DNA of 64,000 nucleotides from contig CM070873.1 of assembly GCA_036365515.1 (NCBI GenBank), positions 71,698,529 through 71,762,528 on the forward strand, given 5' to 3'. Shown here piece by piece: positions 21,242 through 34,659 of the stretch. Made by a program: the position numbers and the translations under genes. Source of the DNA: Torymus aiolomorphi (taxonomy: Eukaryota > Arthropoda > Insecta > Hymenoptera > Torymidae). The notes below the pieces were generated by a model. It was not told the origin of the DNA. It worked only from the letters and a program-made list of their open reading frames with translations, and did not search any database. Numbering within the stretch: the stretch's first letter is position 1; every line of letters begins with the position of its first letter.

Positions 21242-22300
21242 TTTTTCAACATTTGAGACATCTATTCTAGTTTTCTAATCTTGTTTAACAAAAACTTTTT
21301 TTTTTGTATATTTCGGTTTAGAATGACTGTGGTACTTTTTAAAATTGTTGAATGAAAACAATCAAAATGGAACTGATAAAAAGCAAAGTTCTAGTACGCT
21401 GCTTTTTTAACGTAAAGACTTTAAATGGAAAGAATAAAAAGCGAGTAATATTATAAAATGATTTTTATATAAAATATTAATATTTTTCTTAAGTTTGATA
21501 ATTATGTGTAATATATGATGTGTAATGTATGAATTATGACTTCTGGTAAAGGTTGTGCAGTTTTCAAGTGCACTTTATTTTGAATAAATTAAAAAATGGT
21601 GCTATGCAAAGTATAAAAAAATTACTGTTGGCTCTGTTAGATTATTGAGCTGTGCTAAGCTATTTGTAATAAATATTTTTTCTAAGCTAAGCCTTGTAAT
21701 ACTGAAAAAATATGCTAAAGGCATGAAACTAATGACTTTTGCGTCAAAATTACATTTGATTTATACAATGAAAATGAAATGAACTTATCACAATGGTGAT
21801 ATTAAATGGAAAGAAAATGAATTCTCAAAGTTGGTATTACTAAAACTTTCTACGCTGTTTCTAGTTTTCACAAGTACCAAGTATCATTAACATAAATTAT
21901 TACGCTTTACCTAAGAAACTATTACCAAAAGAATGTTATCTTTTGCTGCTGTCAATGCACTAAACCAAACGACACCTCATTGAATGTTTACAGTTAAACT
22001 ATGAAGAAAGTGACGAATACTTGTTAGTTTTTTACGCTATACGAGAACTACTGAACAGTCGATGCATACGAGCAATAATATTTATTTATGACAATGTTTA
22101 CAATAACGAAAAAAATACTTTACAATCAATAGTCAAGATTTTCGTGCGAGTAGTGAACTAGTCTATTCGTCATCACTTTTTCTGCCAAAACTGAGCTTAA
22201 AAATACGATTTTTAAGCGAGAAGGTTTTTCCTCGTACCAAACTTTGCGACGACTTGAGAATGAGGTATGATACATACTGCCTTGAATTATCTCGAGTGTT
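21242..22300 (+). other. 3' UTR and downstream flank of the ligase gene
   Basis: AT-rich sequence after the stop codon, with a poly(A) signal AATAAA at 21583-21588 and further AATAAA-like hexamers near 21669. The true cleavage site cannot be fixed. No other gene was seen. Confidence 0.5.
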
Positions 22301-25300
22301 TTGTGGATAAGAATGAAAATTATGTATAAACCTGATTGTATAAAACTAAAAAAATAAATATAATTAAATTAAAAAATTTATTGTTCCGTTATTATTTTTT
22401 CATAACCCTTGATTTCAAAAATATCATTTTTTAATAATTTCTAAAAATAAACATAATAAAAGTAAATAATTTGGTTTATTAAGAAAATCAACAATTTTGG
22501 TACACTCAGTTCATTATTTATGAGTCTGATTTATAAATGCATAACATACTTATATATGTGTGTGTCATGACTTTTTGAAGATGATGTTAACGTTGATACC
22601 GAGTTAGAAATTATTGAAATCGTTTGCTGCTAAAATTGCTTGTTTTCTCGTAAACAAAACAACATTTGAATGATAAAAATAGAATATAGAAAAAGTAAGG
22701 CTTTATAAATGTAACTGAAATAACAAATTGAGAGTTTTAAAAAAATAACGCTATTTTGTTTTCAGTACTCGAAGTGTTAAAAAAATAATACATGTCTGCA
22801 TAACTTTTAAAATTAAACATAATGTGGAATCATATATAACTAATAATAATTAACATTTGATATCGATTTTTACTAGTTTATCCTTGTTAAAAATATTTCA
22901 TTTCCTTATACGAAACTGGAATATGTAAATGAGTAGAAATTTAAATATTATTTACTATTTCGTCAGTGGAGAATAGGAAGCTACTTTATCTTAAATTTTT
23001 TTTTATATTTTCTGTGTTTAACTCATTTATATTGGAAATAATCTAGTAAGATTATATATTTGTCTACGTAAGAGGTACAACTTTGAAGTTTGTTAGATTA
23101 TAATTTTTTTTTCTAAATTTAAAAATTATCAAAATTTATATCAATTGACCTCACTTTTTGAGTAATCATATAATAAGTGATACAGATTATAAACGTATAC
23201 TATACTATTATGTTTAAGGCAAACAAATTTTCGATTCAGATTAAAATATTGAATCCTTATTTCTTAGGCCTTGGTGTTTCTATAGTTCGTTCTATCTCGA
23301 TTCTTTCTGGCATTATCAAAAACCTACCTTCTGAAGGAAGTAATTTAATATTATCTTGAGCAGTTGCTAATTTAACTAGTTGTTCAAACTTCCTTCGAAT
23401 TTGATAAATTAACTGGGACCGTTCGTTACAGTTCTACACAGCTATACTTCCTGTTATGTTCTATAAAAGGCTAATTATCTATGATAAAAATGTAAGTTGC
23501 GAAAAAATAGACTTTTCATTAAATAAAAATAAAAAAGTTTATCAATTAAAATTTGAACAGCATCTGACACTGATGCCTAATTTAACGGCATTTTAAATTA
23601 TGCTTGAAAAAATAAAAAAAAACATTTCTTTATAAATGTTTGACATGTATACAAATTTAGATACCTTTTAAAAAAAAAACATTGTGCAAAATAAAAAAAA
23701 AGTAAATAAATAATTCGGCGCGATCAACCGGAATTCGAGAACCTGTATACGTATCAGTTCAAAACACCTATAGCAATTCCGTCACAAAACATCACCTTCC
23801 ACGCGTTGAATTCCCGAAAAAAAATAAATAAATTCACCTCGCGTCGCCAAGATGAGCCCGATATGCCTCGAATTTGGCAAATCCAAATGGCTCAATTAAA
23901 ACTCTGCGACCTAGTTTTATTCGCTCCAAGTGTATATTACTTCGTCCCTTCGAGGTCGGGTGAATCCTTGCGCAAATCGCGGCCCGAGATTTTCCCCGTA
24001 AACCAGCGATGCGGTGATGAGTCAGCGGATTGCGTTCGCTACTCGTGAGTCGAAGGCCCTATATATTGCACACTGCATGTGAACTGGAATTGTATATCGC
24101 GTGCGTGCACGCGAACGGGATTTTCCTATTTCCACGATTTGTCTTTTCCACGATTTCTTACAGTCCTTTAGGTTCAGGTTGGTTCGAATGTGAATTACAT
24201 TAACAGCATGAACGCGCGCGCGTTTATAGACATTATATACGTCTTGCGATATAATTAATTATAAGCACTGTTTCGGAGATTACTGTATTTTATAGTGAAA
24301 CTATTACACGTAAAATTCGAGTAAAATCAAGTTTAACAGTTAAAAATTATGTCTATAAACAGCGTTCACGATACATATACTTGTAAACCCGAGGGGCTGA
24401 ATAAATAATGTCTAAAGTTTCTTGATGAAAATTTTATAAAAATTGTTAACAGTTCTGTCAAAATCCAAAATTCCGCTTTTTTGGGAAATTTTAGAACGCA
24501 GTATAGTTTAATAATTTTTCGGGTTTTCTTTTATATAGCAACATTTTTACAAAGTACGGTAATTTTTTGGATTTTTATAGTTGGTGGTAGCTTTGCGGGA
24601 CTGATTTTTGCAATAGTAAGTAATTTTCACTAAACTATTTTTTCAGTGCATAAGTGTTAATATTAATATTGTAAGAAAGTCAACGGGTCCTTTTATATTT
24701 TCGTATTTATGCTCTTGCCTAAGTTAAATTGAATTCCATAAAGAAAGCGTCCAACTTTTATCAATCCAAATATTTTTTTCGGTATCAGCACAAATATAAA
24801 TAAAATAAAATGTCTTATATTGGTTTCATCGGCAAAATTAAAATTTTAATTTTTTTGTGATGTGCGGAAATATGGTATAACGTATACTTTAAGTATGCAT
24901 ATAATTGGTTATGCGGCAAGTGTTCCAAGCATTGTTTTTTCTATTACTTTATGAAAATTTGTGATGGTAGTAACATTTTTTCCTTAATTAATTCACGGCT
25001 GCGAGTACTTTTTGCTTTTCAACAAGAAAAAAAGCGTTTTAACAAACTCGAATTTGTGTAAGTTAGAAATCAAACACAAAAGTAAAAAATAATTAATTGG
25101 AAGAAAAAAATCCTTACGTTACAAAAAATGTTTAAATTTTATTAATATTTGAGACATCTTTTATTTTATCATCTTGTTTAATATTATTTAAAATTTTTAT
25201 TCTTTGTCATCTGTAAAAGCTTTTAAGTATTATTCGTAAACATTCCAACAAGCCCTGCAAATTTGCCAACATTTATAAATGGTTTGCTTACAAGCATGAT

Positions 25301-26347
25301 AGATGTATAATGGGGAATTCATTTTACGTGTACGCACTCGAGTGAGCAAGGTTGTCAAATATTCTCGATAAAAATCCGTGCGTAAAAGCACTACGAAAGT
25401 TAATGTTTTTCAAAGTATTTGCCAAGATTCCTTAAGATGAATCTATTTTTTATTCATCAAAAACTGGATTTATTTAATCAGAAAGAATATGCGTACGCCC
25501 AAATGCAAATTACGCAAATAGTGATTCACTCTTTCGATTTCGAATTGTATTTTTTATCATTTTCAACAGATTTATTTAATAATTTAGAGCTAATTGTTTT
25601 ATTCTCATACCGTTAAATCTTTCATAAGGTTTATTGTCTATTGATTAAAGCTGTATAATGTTTCTTATTATAAAAAATGTTTTCTATAGACATAAAATAC
25701 ACTTGACAATGATTAAGTGACAATGCTGCAGATGCCCCTAGAAATGCCGCGCTTTAATTTGTCAGAAATAATAAAATAAAAATTTTCCTCGAACTTCCGT
25801 ACTACCGATTATTATACTTGTGGTATCGCAACGAAACTTGAGCATGTAATAATAGAAAAACTGCATTCCGCGGCACGCGCGACGATACTGCAATCGGGTC
25901 GGAGGCGTGATTGAAAAAAAAGGACGTTTTCTGATGCTCTCGCGCCAACTTGCGCTTTCGGTTTTACCCGGGCGCACACCACACCTGACGTTTTGCCTTG
26001 CGTGCGATGTACGTGCGCGTGTTTTGATTTCCAGACTGATTTGTATTAGATTTTTTCTCGGAAGGTTTTTGTACATATGTTACGTAAACAATTTTTTGTT
26101 CTCTTGAATAATTATTCAATACAAGGAAATTTATATAATTATAAAGAATATTAATTGTAAAGAAAAAAATAAACGTCTCATTTTTTATATTCGGACTAGG
26201 CGGCAACAAAATATCTTGTGATTCTTTTTATTACAATTTAACTTTAATGTACAGATAATGTAGTTCTTCTTCACTTCTATCTATATTTCTGATAGTAACT
26301 TTGATACGATCTGTTAGCCAAAACCCCTCGATGATTTTGAAGAAATA
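22300..26347. other. Intergenic DNA, no gene recognised
   Basis: Mostly AT-rich. A GC-richer patch at about 23,720-24,260 includes CTATATATTGCACACTGCATG and could be a small promoter or enhancer, but no splice-linked open frame follows. Open frames at 23,177, 23,806 and 25,419 carry no recognisable domain. Another CpG-rich patch lies at about 25,860-26,040. Confidence 0.4.
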
Positions 26348-26705
26348 TTAAAGGGGTTCCGGCGAATTAACCAAACCGATAAGTAAGACAAAAATATCTA
26401 TTGAGAGTGCGAATTGTCAGCTTTTTATTGGGATTTCTTTCAAGTAGGGTCACCAGGCGAACTACAGAGAAATAATTTTGAAAATTTAATTTTTAGCCTA
26501 CGTTCTTATGGGGAGAAAAACTCTTTTTCTCGTCTTTTCGTGAAAATCGATAATTTTTTCATAAAATCGCCTAGAGAGTATAATATTTCTGTTACAAAAT
26601 CTTAAAAACAGAAAGTCATGATTTTAACTACTAAAAATAAAAAAAATTTTCTGCTCCCCCCAGGGGCCCCCATATGTACGGCTCATAACGCCGGAGCCAC
26701 CTTAA
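26348..26705. mobile_element. TTAA-flanked MITE (TTAAGG family, copy 2)
   Basis: TTAAAGGGGTTCCGGCG at the left pairs with CGCCGGAGCCACCTTAA at the right, with TTAA at both outer edges. The interior is non-coding AT-rich sequence. A further CCACCTTAA end near 27160 may be a fragment of the same family. Confidence 0.55.
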
Positions 26706-27539
26706 ATATTTCGAAATTAGATTTATAAATTGAACAATATATCAGACAGTTATATATAAGTATGTTCTCCGTCAATGTTATAGGCATATCAATATTAACA
26801 TTGAGCTATTTGGTTTATATAATAAGCATATCACCACCATCACCACTGATCGGAACACAAAAAAGGCGCATAAGAGGGTCGGTACAATAAAGGAGGCAAG
26901 ACTACAATTAATTTCCAAAATAAAGATTTTATTTCATGTGTAATTTACTTTTTATTTGAATAATTAATTTTTTAGATTACTTGCGAGGATTATGGAAAGG
27001 GAACATTAGAGATTGTGTTGAAAGTGTACAACATGATTTTTTTAGGTAAAAGTATATTAGCTTATTGAATTTTAGGATTATATCAATTAGACCTGACATC
27101 AATTAAAGGTAAGATTTTTTAATCTATCTATTGAATAAATAAGTAGGTATATCTAAGGCCACCTTAAGCCAACAGCTACAATTCTTGGAATAGCAGCAAA
27201 AAAATTAAATAAAAAGCCACAATTTCACACCACTATTATCTCATATACTAAAAATTGTCACGGATTTGCGAATAATATACTTTATCAAACAGAGCTGCAA
27301 GATTATTGAAAAATATTCCAAAAACAACGCTGGTTACACCCATGATTCAAAAGTTCCGATCCTCTACGACTCCTCTCACCATCCAAACCTACACCTTATT
27401 AACCCACACCAACATTCGTTGCCCCATCAATGAAAAAACCTCACCATCCCTTATCCCCCAACACCTCATCTCCAAAGCGGAAACCCGCGACGCCTACCCA
27501 CAAGCTGCCCACTCCCAATCTCTCGCAGCGCGAGATCAT

Positions 27540-27900
27540 CCAGCGGCGCTACTCTTATGCTATAACACATGAATCGCGTGCGCGCGCGCGCGCGGCATAT
27601 AAAGAGAATGGCCGGGAGGAGCAAGTACCAGTCTCTCGCCGCGACTCCGCCGAAGAGCGACGACGTGTGTTTCGAGTGCGTAGGTATATCACAAACGTAC
27701 GCGCGTGTGCTGCCTGTACAATATAGCTGTAACGTGCGTGAAAAGCGTGCGCGTGTGCACACACAGAGAATAAGGTATCGTCGTCGGGGTGCCCGTGATA
27801 AACAAGGTGAGTCGGGGTTTGGATGGGACAGGATTCTTATGCTAATAAGGACGGTGGTGTGGTGGTGGTGACGATTCCGAGACGAATTTTTAATGCGAGA
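27540..27900 (+). promoter_or_regulatory. TATA-containing CpG-rich candidate promoter / first exon
   Basis: A GC-rich stretch with alternating CG repeats and a TATA box CATATAAAG (TATAAAG at 27598-27604). An initiator-like ACCAGTCTC lies about 30 bp downstream. Donor-like sites follow at 27682 (GTAGGTATAT) and 27806 (AACAAG then GTGAGTCGG). It could start a non-coding first exon spliced to the acceptor at 34642, before the protease's signal-peptide exon. This is inference; no transcript is visible from DNA. Confidence 0.35.
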
Positions 27901-30900
27901 ATGCCGGCATTTCAGTTGAGCGGAGCTGGATGTATATATAGAAGTCGAGGATTTCGTATTAGAGATTGCGCGATGGTTCTTTAAATGATTAAGATCGGTG
28001 GTAAGCCGATTTGTCGATGATTTTTATCGGACAAAAATATGGGAGATTAGGTTGTGATGTTGTTGTGATGGGTGTTCGATCGGAGACAAATTTATTCGGA
28101 TTTTTATTTGACAGTGTTAGGTAGGTTGTCCGTGAACGCGAATGGAAAAATTATAGGAATGAATAATAACGTACGATCGCCGCCACTAGTTTTTCGGCTA
28201 ATATTGTGTACATCTGATTATAATTGCAAAGAGCGCTAATGATGTCAGATCAAATTCGTCGACGAAGATATGTTTTTTTTTTCTTTTAATATCATAATTC
28301 TTAATTTCATTTCTCTGGGATGTTTGTTATGCGCGCTGTTTTTAATTGTATCGATGGAAGATTCTATCGATGCCATTATGAAACAATGACACAATGCATT
28401 CCTCTCGGTTCGTAGATTAAGGAAAAGAGAAAATTACTCGGCACACGTCAGGCGAATTTTTCAATCTCGCGGATTGACATATCGCTGAACCTCGCGAGGA
28501 TCTGTGACGGTTTTTCTTTAAGTTAGGCTCGAATTTGTTTGGTATAGTGAAAGATAAAAGTACCGGTAAAATAATAGTTCAGCATTTCTTTTCGAGAAAT
28601 TTTCGCGCGATAAAAGAACATTGTTAAGAGTAACAAAAGCAAATGCCTGGACGCAAGGTGTTCTTTAAAGAAGTCAAATTTGAATTATAACGTACGAAAA
28701 ATGCTAATATTTCATTTTTGTAGTTTACGTCAACATGGCGATAATATTGTTAAGCTTTCCATGAAAACGAAAATTTTGTATGTGCGTTTTCATAAATTTT
28801 TAAAATATTTTTTATGCTACTACATTTACAAAATATATTTTTTTTTTTAATTTTGTTTTTTTATTTTTTAATTTTCATTGATTAGTAATATTTGTTATTA
28901 CATTTCTATATATTACACGTGTTGTAACACTTTAAAAAAGGCTCAAATTTATTATTGATTTGTTACATAACTTCAGTCCATTGATATTCTTATTCAATAC
29001 AATGAAATTTCAACTGAACAAATATTTCGTCATCGCATTTAACTCATTCTTATAATACTTTATCTTGATCAATTAAATAACTATATTAGATACTATAAGC
29101 ATCGGCATAGATAAACTAAAAATTATGTACTAATATTCAACCTATATCAAGACAGCTTACCCGAGCAAATCTGAAACTTACGCCGTCAAATCTTCTTCAT
29201 TCACACCCACGAGTCGTACAACCAATACGACCGTAACTTCTCTGCAATTATCCAGACTCGCGCGGCGATAAAAACAACGCAGCCGCCGCAATTAATTTCG
29301 ATTCTCCCATTCTCTCGTTCTAAACAGCTCGCAGAGAGATCGGCAGATCGGGAAGTAACATAATAAACGCATGCTGCAATTTGTCGTGTAGGTGCGAGAG
29401 ATATAATAAAGGCGATCGCGAGAGACGGGAGATAAGACACTCGGGCGATCGTTATCGAAAGATATGTCGGTCTGTACGTGCATGTGAGTGAGTTGGATGA
29501 TTGATCGAGAATCGGATAGTGTGAGTGGAGGCTGCGACGCGCTTTGAGGTTTTTAATTTTCTTTAGCCGGATCGTTGAAAGTTGTTTCGTAGGAAATCCA
29601 TCCAGTTTTTTTTTTGTTTGATCTGTGTAGGATAAGCATTGCTATCCTAATTTCTAACTATGTTAAAATATTCTTTTAAAAGCCATGAGAATACCTTATT
29701 TATGGATGATACAAACTTGGAAAATTTTAATAAGTAGACGAACAATTCAGTAGATTTATCGCACTCATGGCATGCCTCATTATAACATTGATTATAAATA
29801 CTTTTAAAAAAAAATTATAGTTATGGAAAAATAACCATAATGTATCGGAAAATAATATTTTTTTATTACCCCTACGCTCTACTGTATAGCAATATATAAC
29901 AATAACATCATAAACTGAGGACTAATCATTTCCTCAACACTTGCATTATAGGACTATTTTAAGATGAAATAGAAGCAGCGGCTTAGTTGTTTTACTTTTA
30001 AAAGGCAACTCATGATCGTCAGTTTATTCCATAAAACTTGTTTGTTCATGCACATAAATAAGAAAAATCGTTCTCTCAACTAAGCTTCCGCACTTATTAA
30101 TTACCTTCATTTAACTATATAATATTAAAATCGATTTGCATATTGACTCATAATACAAGTACTTTACTTTAACTCGCTATGAATCAATCAGAGCAGCCTG
30201 TAAAAACACTTCAATCACACCCGACAAAAAACAAACTCTCGAAAATCCAATGAATCAAGCAAAGAAAACTCATTTATCTTGTATAGTTTCATACACGTGT
30301 TATAGCCGGAACAAGTTCAAGCGGCGATTCTGCCGCGCCTTATTAGCATTACGAGAATCCCAGGATTCTTCGCGTGCAAACACACGGGATAGCCGTCGCG
30401 CCTCTTTCGAAAAAGCGCGCTTTTATAAAATTCGCGTGTATGCTAATGCATTAGTAAAAATTAACTTTGAGTGTATAAAAGGTATACTTATAGTTGAAGT
30501 CGATTTTTTTATTTTTTTTTTAAATAATAATAATAAAATTATAGTTAGATATTAAATTGGCAATGAAAGGATACGTACATGCTTTGCATGAAAGTGAAAT
30601 TCAATCAATGGCTATAGAACAAAAATAGATTTATCTGACACATCTTCTCTATGTTAAATATAAGGCATTCCCAAAAAATACCGATTTCGAGATAGTATAC
30701 TGTTGATCATTGACGCGAATGTAGTTGTTTGATCGCTAGGTGTATTGAAAGTTGATATTTGCGTTCGAATAAGTCACAAAAGTATTTTACTTCTATTAAA
30801 AAGAGTGAACAATTATCAGTACTTTACTTCAAATAATCGAATAAATATAGCGATAAAAGTTAGTATTATGGAATTTCTTCTTCGCGTGAGTCCCATTTTA

Positions 30901-31623
30901 TTCAAATTAACTATACAGAGATCTATATTATACACGCGCGACGGCACATGTTTTTCGACGCACCGATAAATCTTCTTCAGCGCAAACATCAATTATAATT
31001 TCCAAAGATTGACTATTTAACCATCGTTGAGTTGATTCAACGTAAACGAATTGCGTCGCTGCTTTTCGGGACATAAATTTTCGTATAAAAAAAAAAATAC
31101 TCGAAACCGGTTGTCGGGCCGCTAAGACCGCGCATAGAACCCGATTGCTTAAAAAATCAGAATTTCATACTAATTTCGACGCGCCTGAACGAAGAAACGC
31201 GTTGACGAGAATTTCAAAAGAAATTTCCAATGCTCGCGAGCCGTGGAAAATCGGCTCCGCCGCCGCCGACTTATTTGCTTATCGTTCTTCTTCACAGAGA
31301 GAAATTTCTAAGGACTTTCGTATGAAATGTGTCGCTTTTATTGTTAGTGCGAAGCGGATGGTATTAAAGCCACAAAAGCAAGCGTTATTTGCCGGGGATT
31401 CTCCGATAGCAGGTAAGTTCAACGCTCTTGCTATATTTACTATAGATGTCGATGCGTTTATGTCTCGCGCTTGATACTGGAAAAGCAGCGCCGCCGCTAT
31501 GCCTCATTCGCAAGACAGCTGCGGATGCGATTTTGGTAACAAGTTTCATGCAATTACGGGCTCAACCAATGAGAGAAGCGACCACGTGTGCCCGCGCGCT
31601 GGATGGAGACGTAACGAGCTGTA

Positions 31624-32026
31624 TAGGGTAGATGTGGGTACTTATTACTGCGGTATTTCTTCCACGTTATTTTCAAACCGATAGATTTCGTCTCCTTGCA
31701 AACAAAGTATGCTGATTCATTTTAATAATGGAACTTAGGCATCGTATCTATCGATTAAAGTACAATTTACAAACAAAAATTGATAGATAAATTTAGAAAA
31801 TGACTTTGTAAACATCTCTCTGCTGGTGTTATTGTGAAGCTGCTGTTATTACTGTTGGTATTACGACGCCATGTTAAAGCATCGGTGAGATCGTTCGCGC
31901 ATGCCCAGAACCCAAAAACACGCTGCTGGTATTACTGCGGTTTTTCCATAAGATTTTACATCAGCCATAATACAAACTACAAACACAGTAATACCAATGT
32001 CCGCAGTAATACCCACATCTACCCTA
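31624..32026. mobile_element. TIR-flanked MITE candidate
   Basis: TAGGGTAGATGTGGGTA at the left is matched by TACCCACATCTACCCTA at the right (one junction base differs inside). The next block TATTACTGCGG pairs with CCGCAGTAATA. The interior has further TTACTG-containing repeats. No coding capacity. Confidence 0.55.
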
Positions 32027-33391
32027 CTAAAATCGTATTAAGCCTCTTGGGAAAAAGGCGACGCGCCTTGCGGTTATGGCCACCGTTCTTGCAATTTTAG
32101 CTAGTTAAAATGTAATACGAAATACGCGTAACTCACGTCTATGCGTTTATCGCTGGAAATTTCTCTTCGTGTTCTTTTATTATTTAAGGAAAGTAACGAC
32201 CTTTACCTTAATTTTCTCGCTGATATTATCATTGGCGCACTTGCTCGCCTTCGAATTGACAAAAAACTTCAAGGTCCGTTACGATTTCGCAAGCGGGCGC
32301 AAACATTTCCGAATCGACGAGGAAATCGGTTTATGGAAAACGTACAGACGCGTTTGGTTGCGGTACATGATGTTTTGTGCCTGGATTTCCTCGTGCGTTC
32401 TGTGAATCTTCCGGTAATCGGTAATAATCAATGATACATTGTTGTGTGAATGATGCGCAGGAAGGATAAAAAGTTTCGGACGAATGTATGAGGATTGCGC
32501 GCAGCAGGCTAATGACTCGTTGGCGTATTAAAGCCATGTCCAAAAGGATTTCAATCGTATTGATTGTAAATTTGAATTGAACACACGGTAAATTTCTAGA
32601 AGAAAGTTATAAAATAGAATAATTCTTACGTCAAGCCTTAAGGTGTTAATTAAATGGAAGCATTTTTAGCAAAAATAATATAATTCATCTAAAAGTTCTA
32701 CTATTACTTAAAATACATCTATTATGAAGTGTAAAGGCGATAATTTATTACGGATTGGTACATAATTATGAAATACAAGCAATGTTCTTTTTTAGCCAAA
32801 AAGTTAACTGAAAAATAGCTATAAGCTTCTAGTTAATATTTCTACCGGGGAAAGATGTATTTTAAACTGTAAACGCACTTGAATTAAGTTAAACTGTAAC
32901 ATGATGTTAGCAAAATAATGTGTTAATATTTGTATGTTACATATTATACGATACATGCATTTTTTTTCTCAAAATTTCGACATCGATTATTATCGTGCAT
33001 GTATGTATAATTGGTAATGGATGTGTAGAGTTATCCTCGGGTATTGTCTTATAAAACATTTCTTTGTGATCTAATCCTCATACGTCAAAGTCTACAAGGT
33101 ATAGCGCGGTTACTCGTACGATCGATCGCTCAACATCACACCGACTCCAATATGATTAAAAAGAAAAGAAAAATCACAAGAGCTGTACGATAAAATAACT
33201 AAAAAGATAAACACACGTCAATCGATTCAATAAAACTGCAACCCCCAAACTACAACGACCTGTGATGCGTCACATTCCAAAACCGTCCCGTTTCCTAAAA
33301 TAACACGCGCATGTGGATAGTTTTCCAAGGATGTTTCGCACACTTACGCGTGCTTTATACACCTGATCATCGGCCGTGAACTAGACTCTAC

Positions 33392-33512
<121 letters not shown>

Positions 33513-34659
33513 GTGAGTGAACGGCAACAGGGAATCCCCCGGTTGTACCTTCGAAAGCAGTGGCGCGTATTATATTACAGACGCGGATTTCGCACGCGCG
33601 TGACGCACGAGCGGCTATATACTTACTAATGAAAAGATTACATAGTCTTTATGTGTTCGCGTGGATAAACATCTTCTTTTTTGTGTTTTTGATGTAACGC
33701 GTGGGTGATCGGAGAGGATGTAAGCGTCGTCTTTGGTTTATGGATGATTTTTTGCTTATTTTTTGCTTCAGTTATAGTTCTCCAATATTTGTTGTGGCTT
33801 GTTAGCGTTATACTGATTTGTACGAGATGTATGCAAATGCATAATTAGTGGCGCTAATGATACGATCTTGCTTCTATAAGTAGAATGAGGAAGGAGTGTT
33901 TTTTTTTCTTAATTTCGACGGATATACTTAAAGTTTGATTTCTTCTTATATTAAATTATCGCTTTATCATGTTGCATGGCAATATAGGATTGTGATGAAT
34001 TCAATGTGATAGCGTTTACAACAACATCGTAAAAAACATATTAGAGCATAATAATCTCGCTAACATATGATTACAATTATTTTATATATATATATATATA
34101 TAATAATATATAATGATTTGCACAAATATTCAAATAAAGCTGGACCTATAAGTAAACAGATTCAGGCGGCCGAATTTCAATTAATATTTACTATACGGAA
34201 AATAATTAATCAATAAATACTTCGTTATGCTTTCGAGCTTATCGCGTGGCTTATGGAAATCAGTATTATAACAGTTTAATGTAGCATCACCGACTTACGA
34301 AGTATATCTGTATAAGTGATATGCAAATTAGCCGTATATTGTATTGGCTCGATATATACGCACATGTCGCTGGATCAACACACCTATTTTCCAGATTAAT
34401 AGTTTCTCCGCTAAATTAGATATCAAAACTCTATATAATGCTACATACTATGCGAGTTGGTAAAAGTCTTTCAAAATAGAGTGTAGCCTCCGATGACGCA
34501 GCTTTTCAATAACATTTCACTTATCCTATGTAACATCGTAAGACATTATTGTTCGAAGTGAGTTGAGTACCCTAAAAGAATAATCAACCAACTTGTGACT
34601 ACTAATAAAAATAATCATCTTATCTTCTTTCTTCCATTACAGGATAGCCAGCAGACACC

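Noticed and set aside
27430..27764. Pro/Ser- and Arg-rich open frames around the TATA-containing patch
   Set aside because: They overlap in opposite strands, cross the TATA box and show no domain.
31145..31474. 109-aa open frame upstream of the protease
   Set aside because: No domain and no conserved motif; it lies in a GC-richer upstream/intronic patch.
32169..32405. 78-aa open frame with a hydrophobic start and a WKTYRRVWLRY stretch
   Set aside because: It looks mildly protein-like, but there is no start context, splice partner or recognised domain, and an overlapping frame is equally open.
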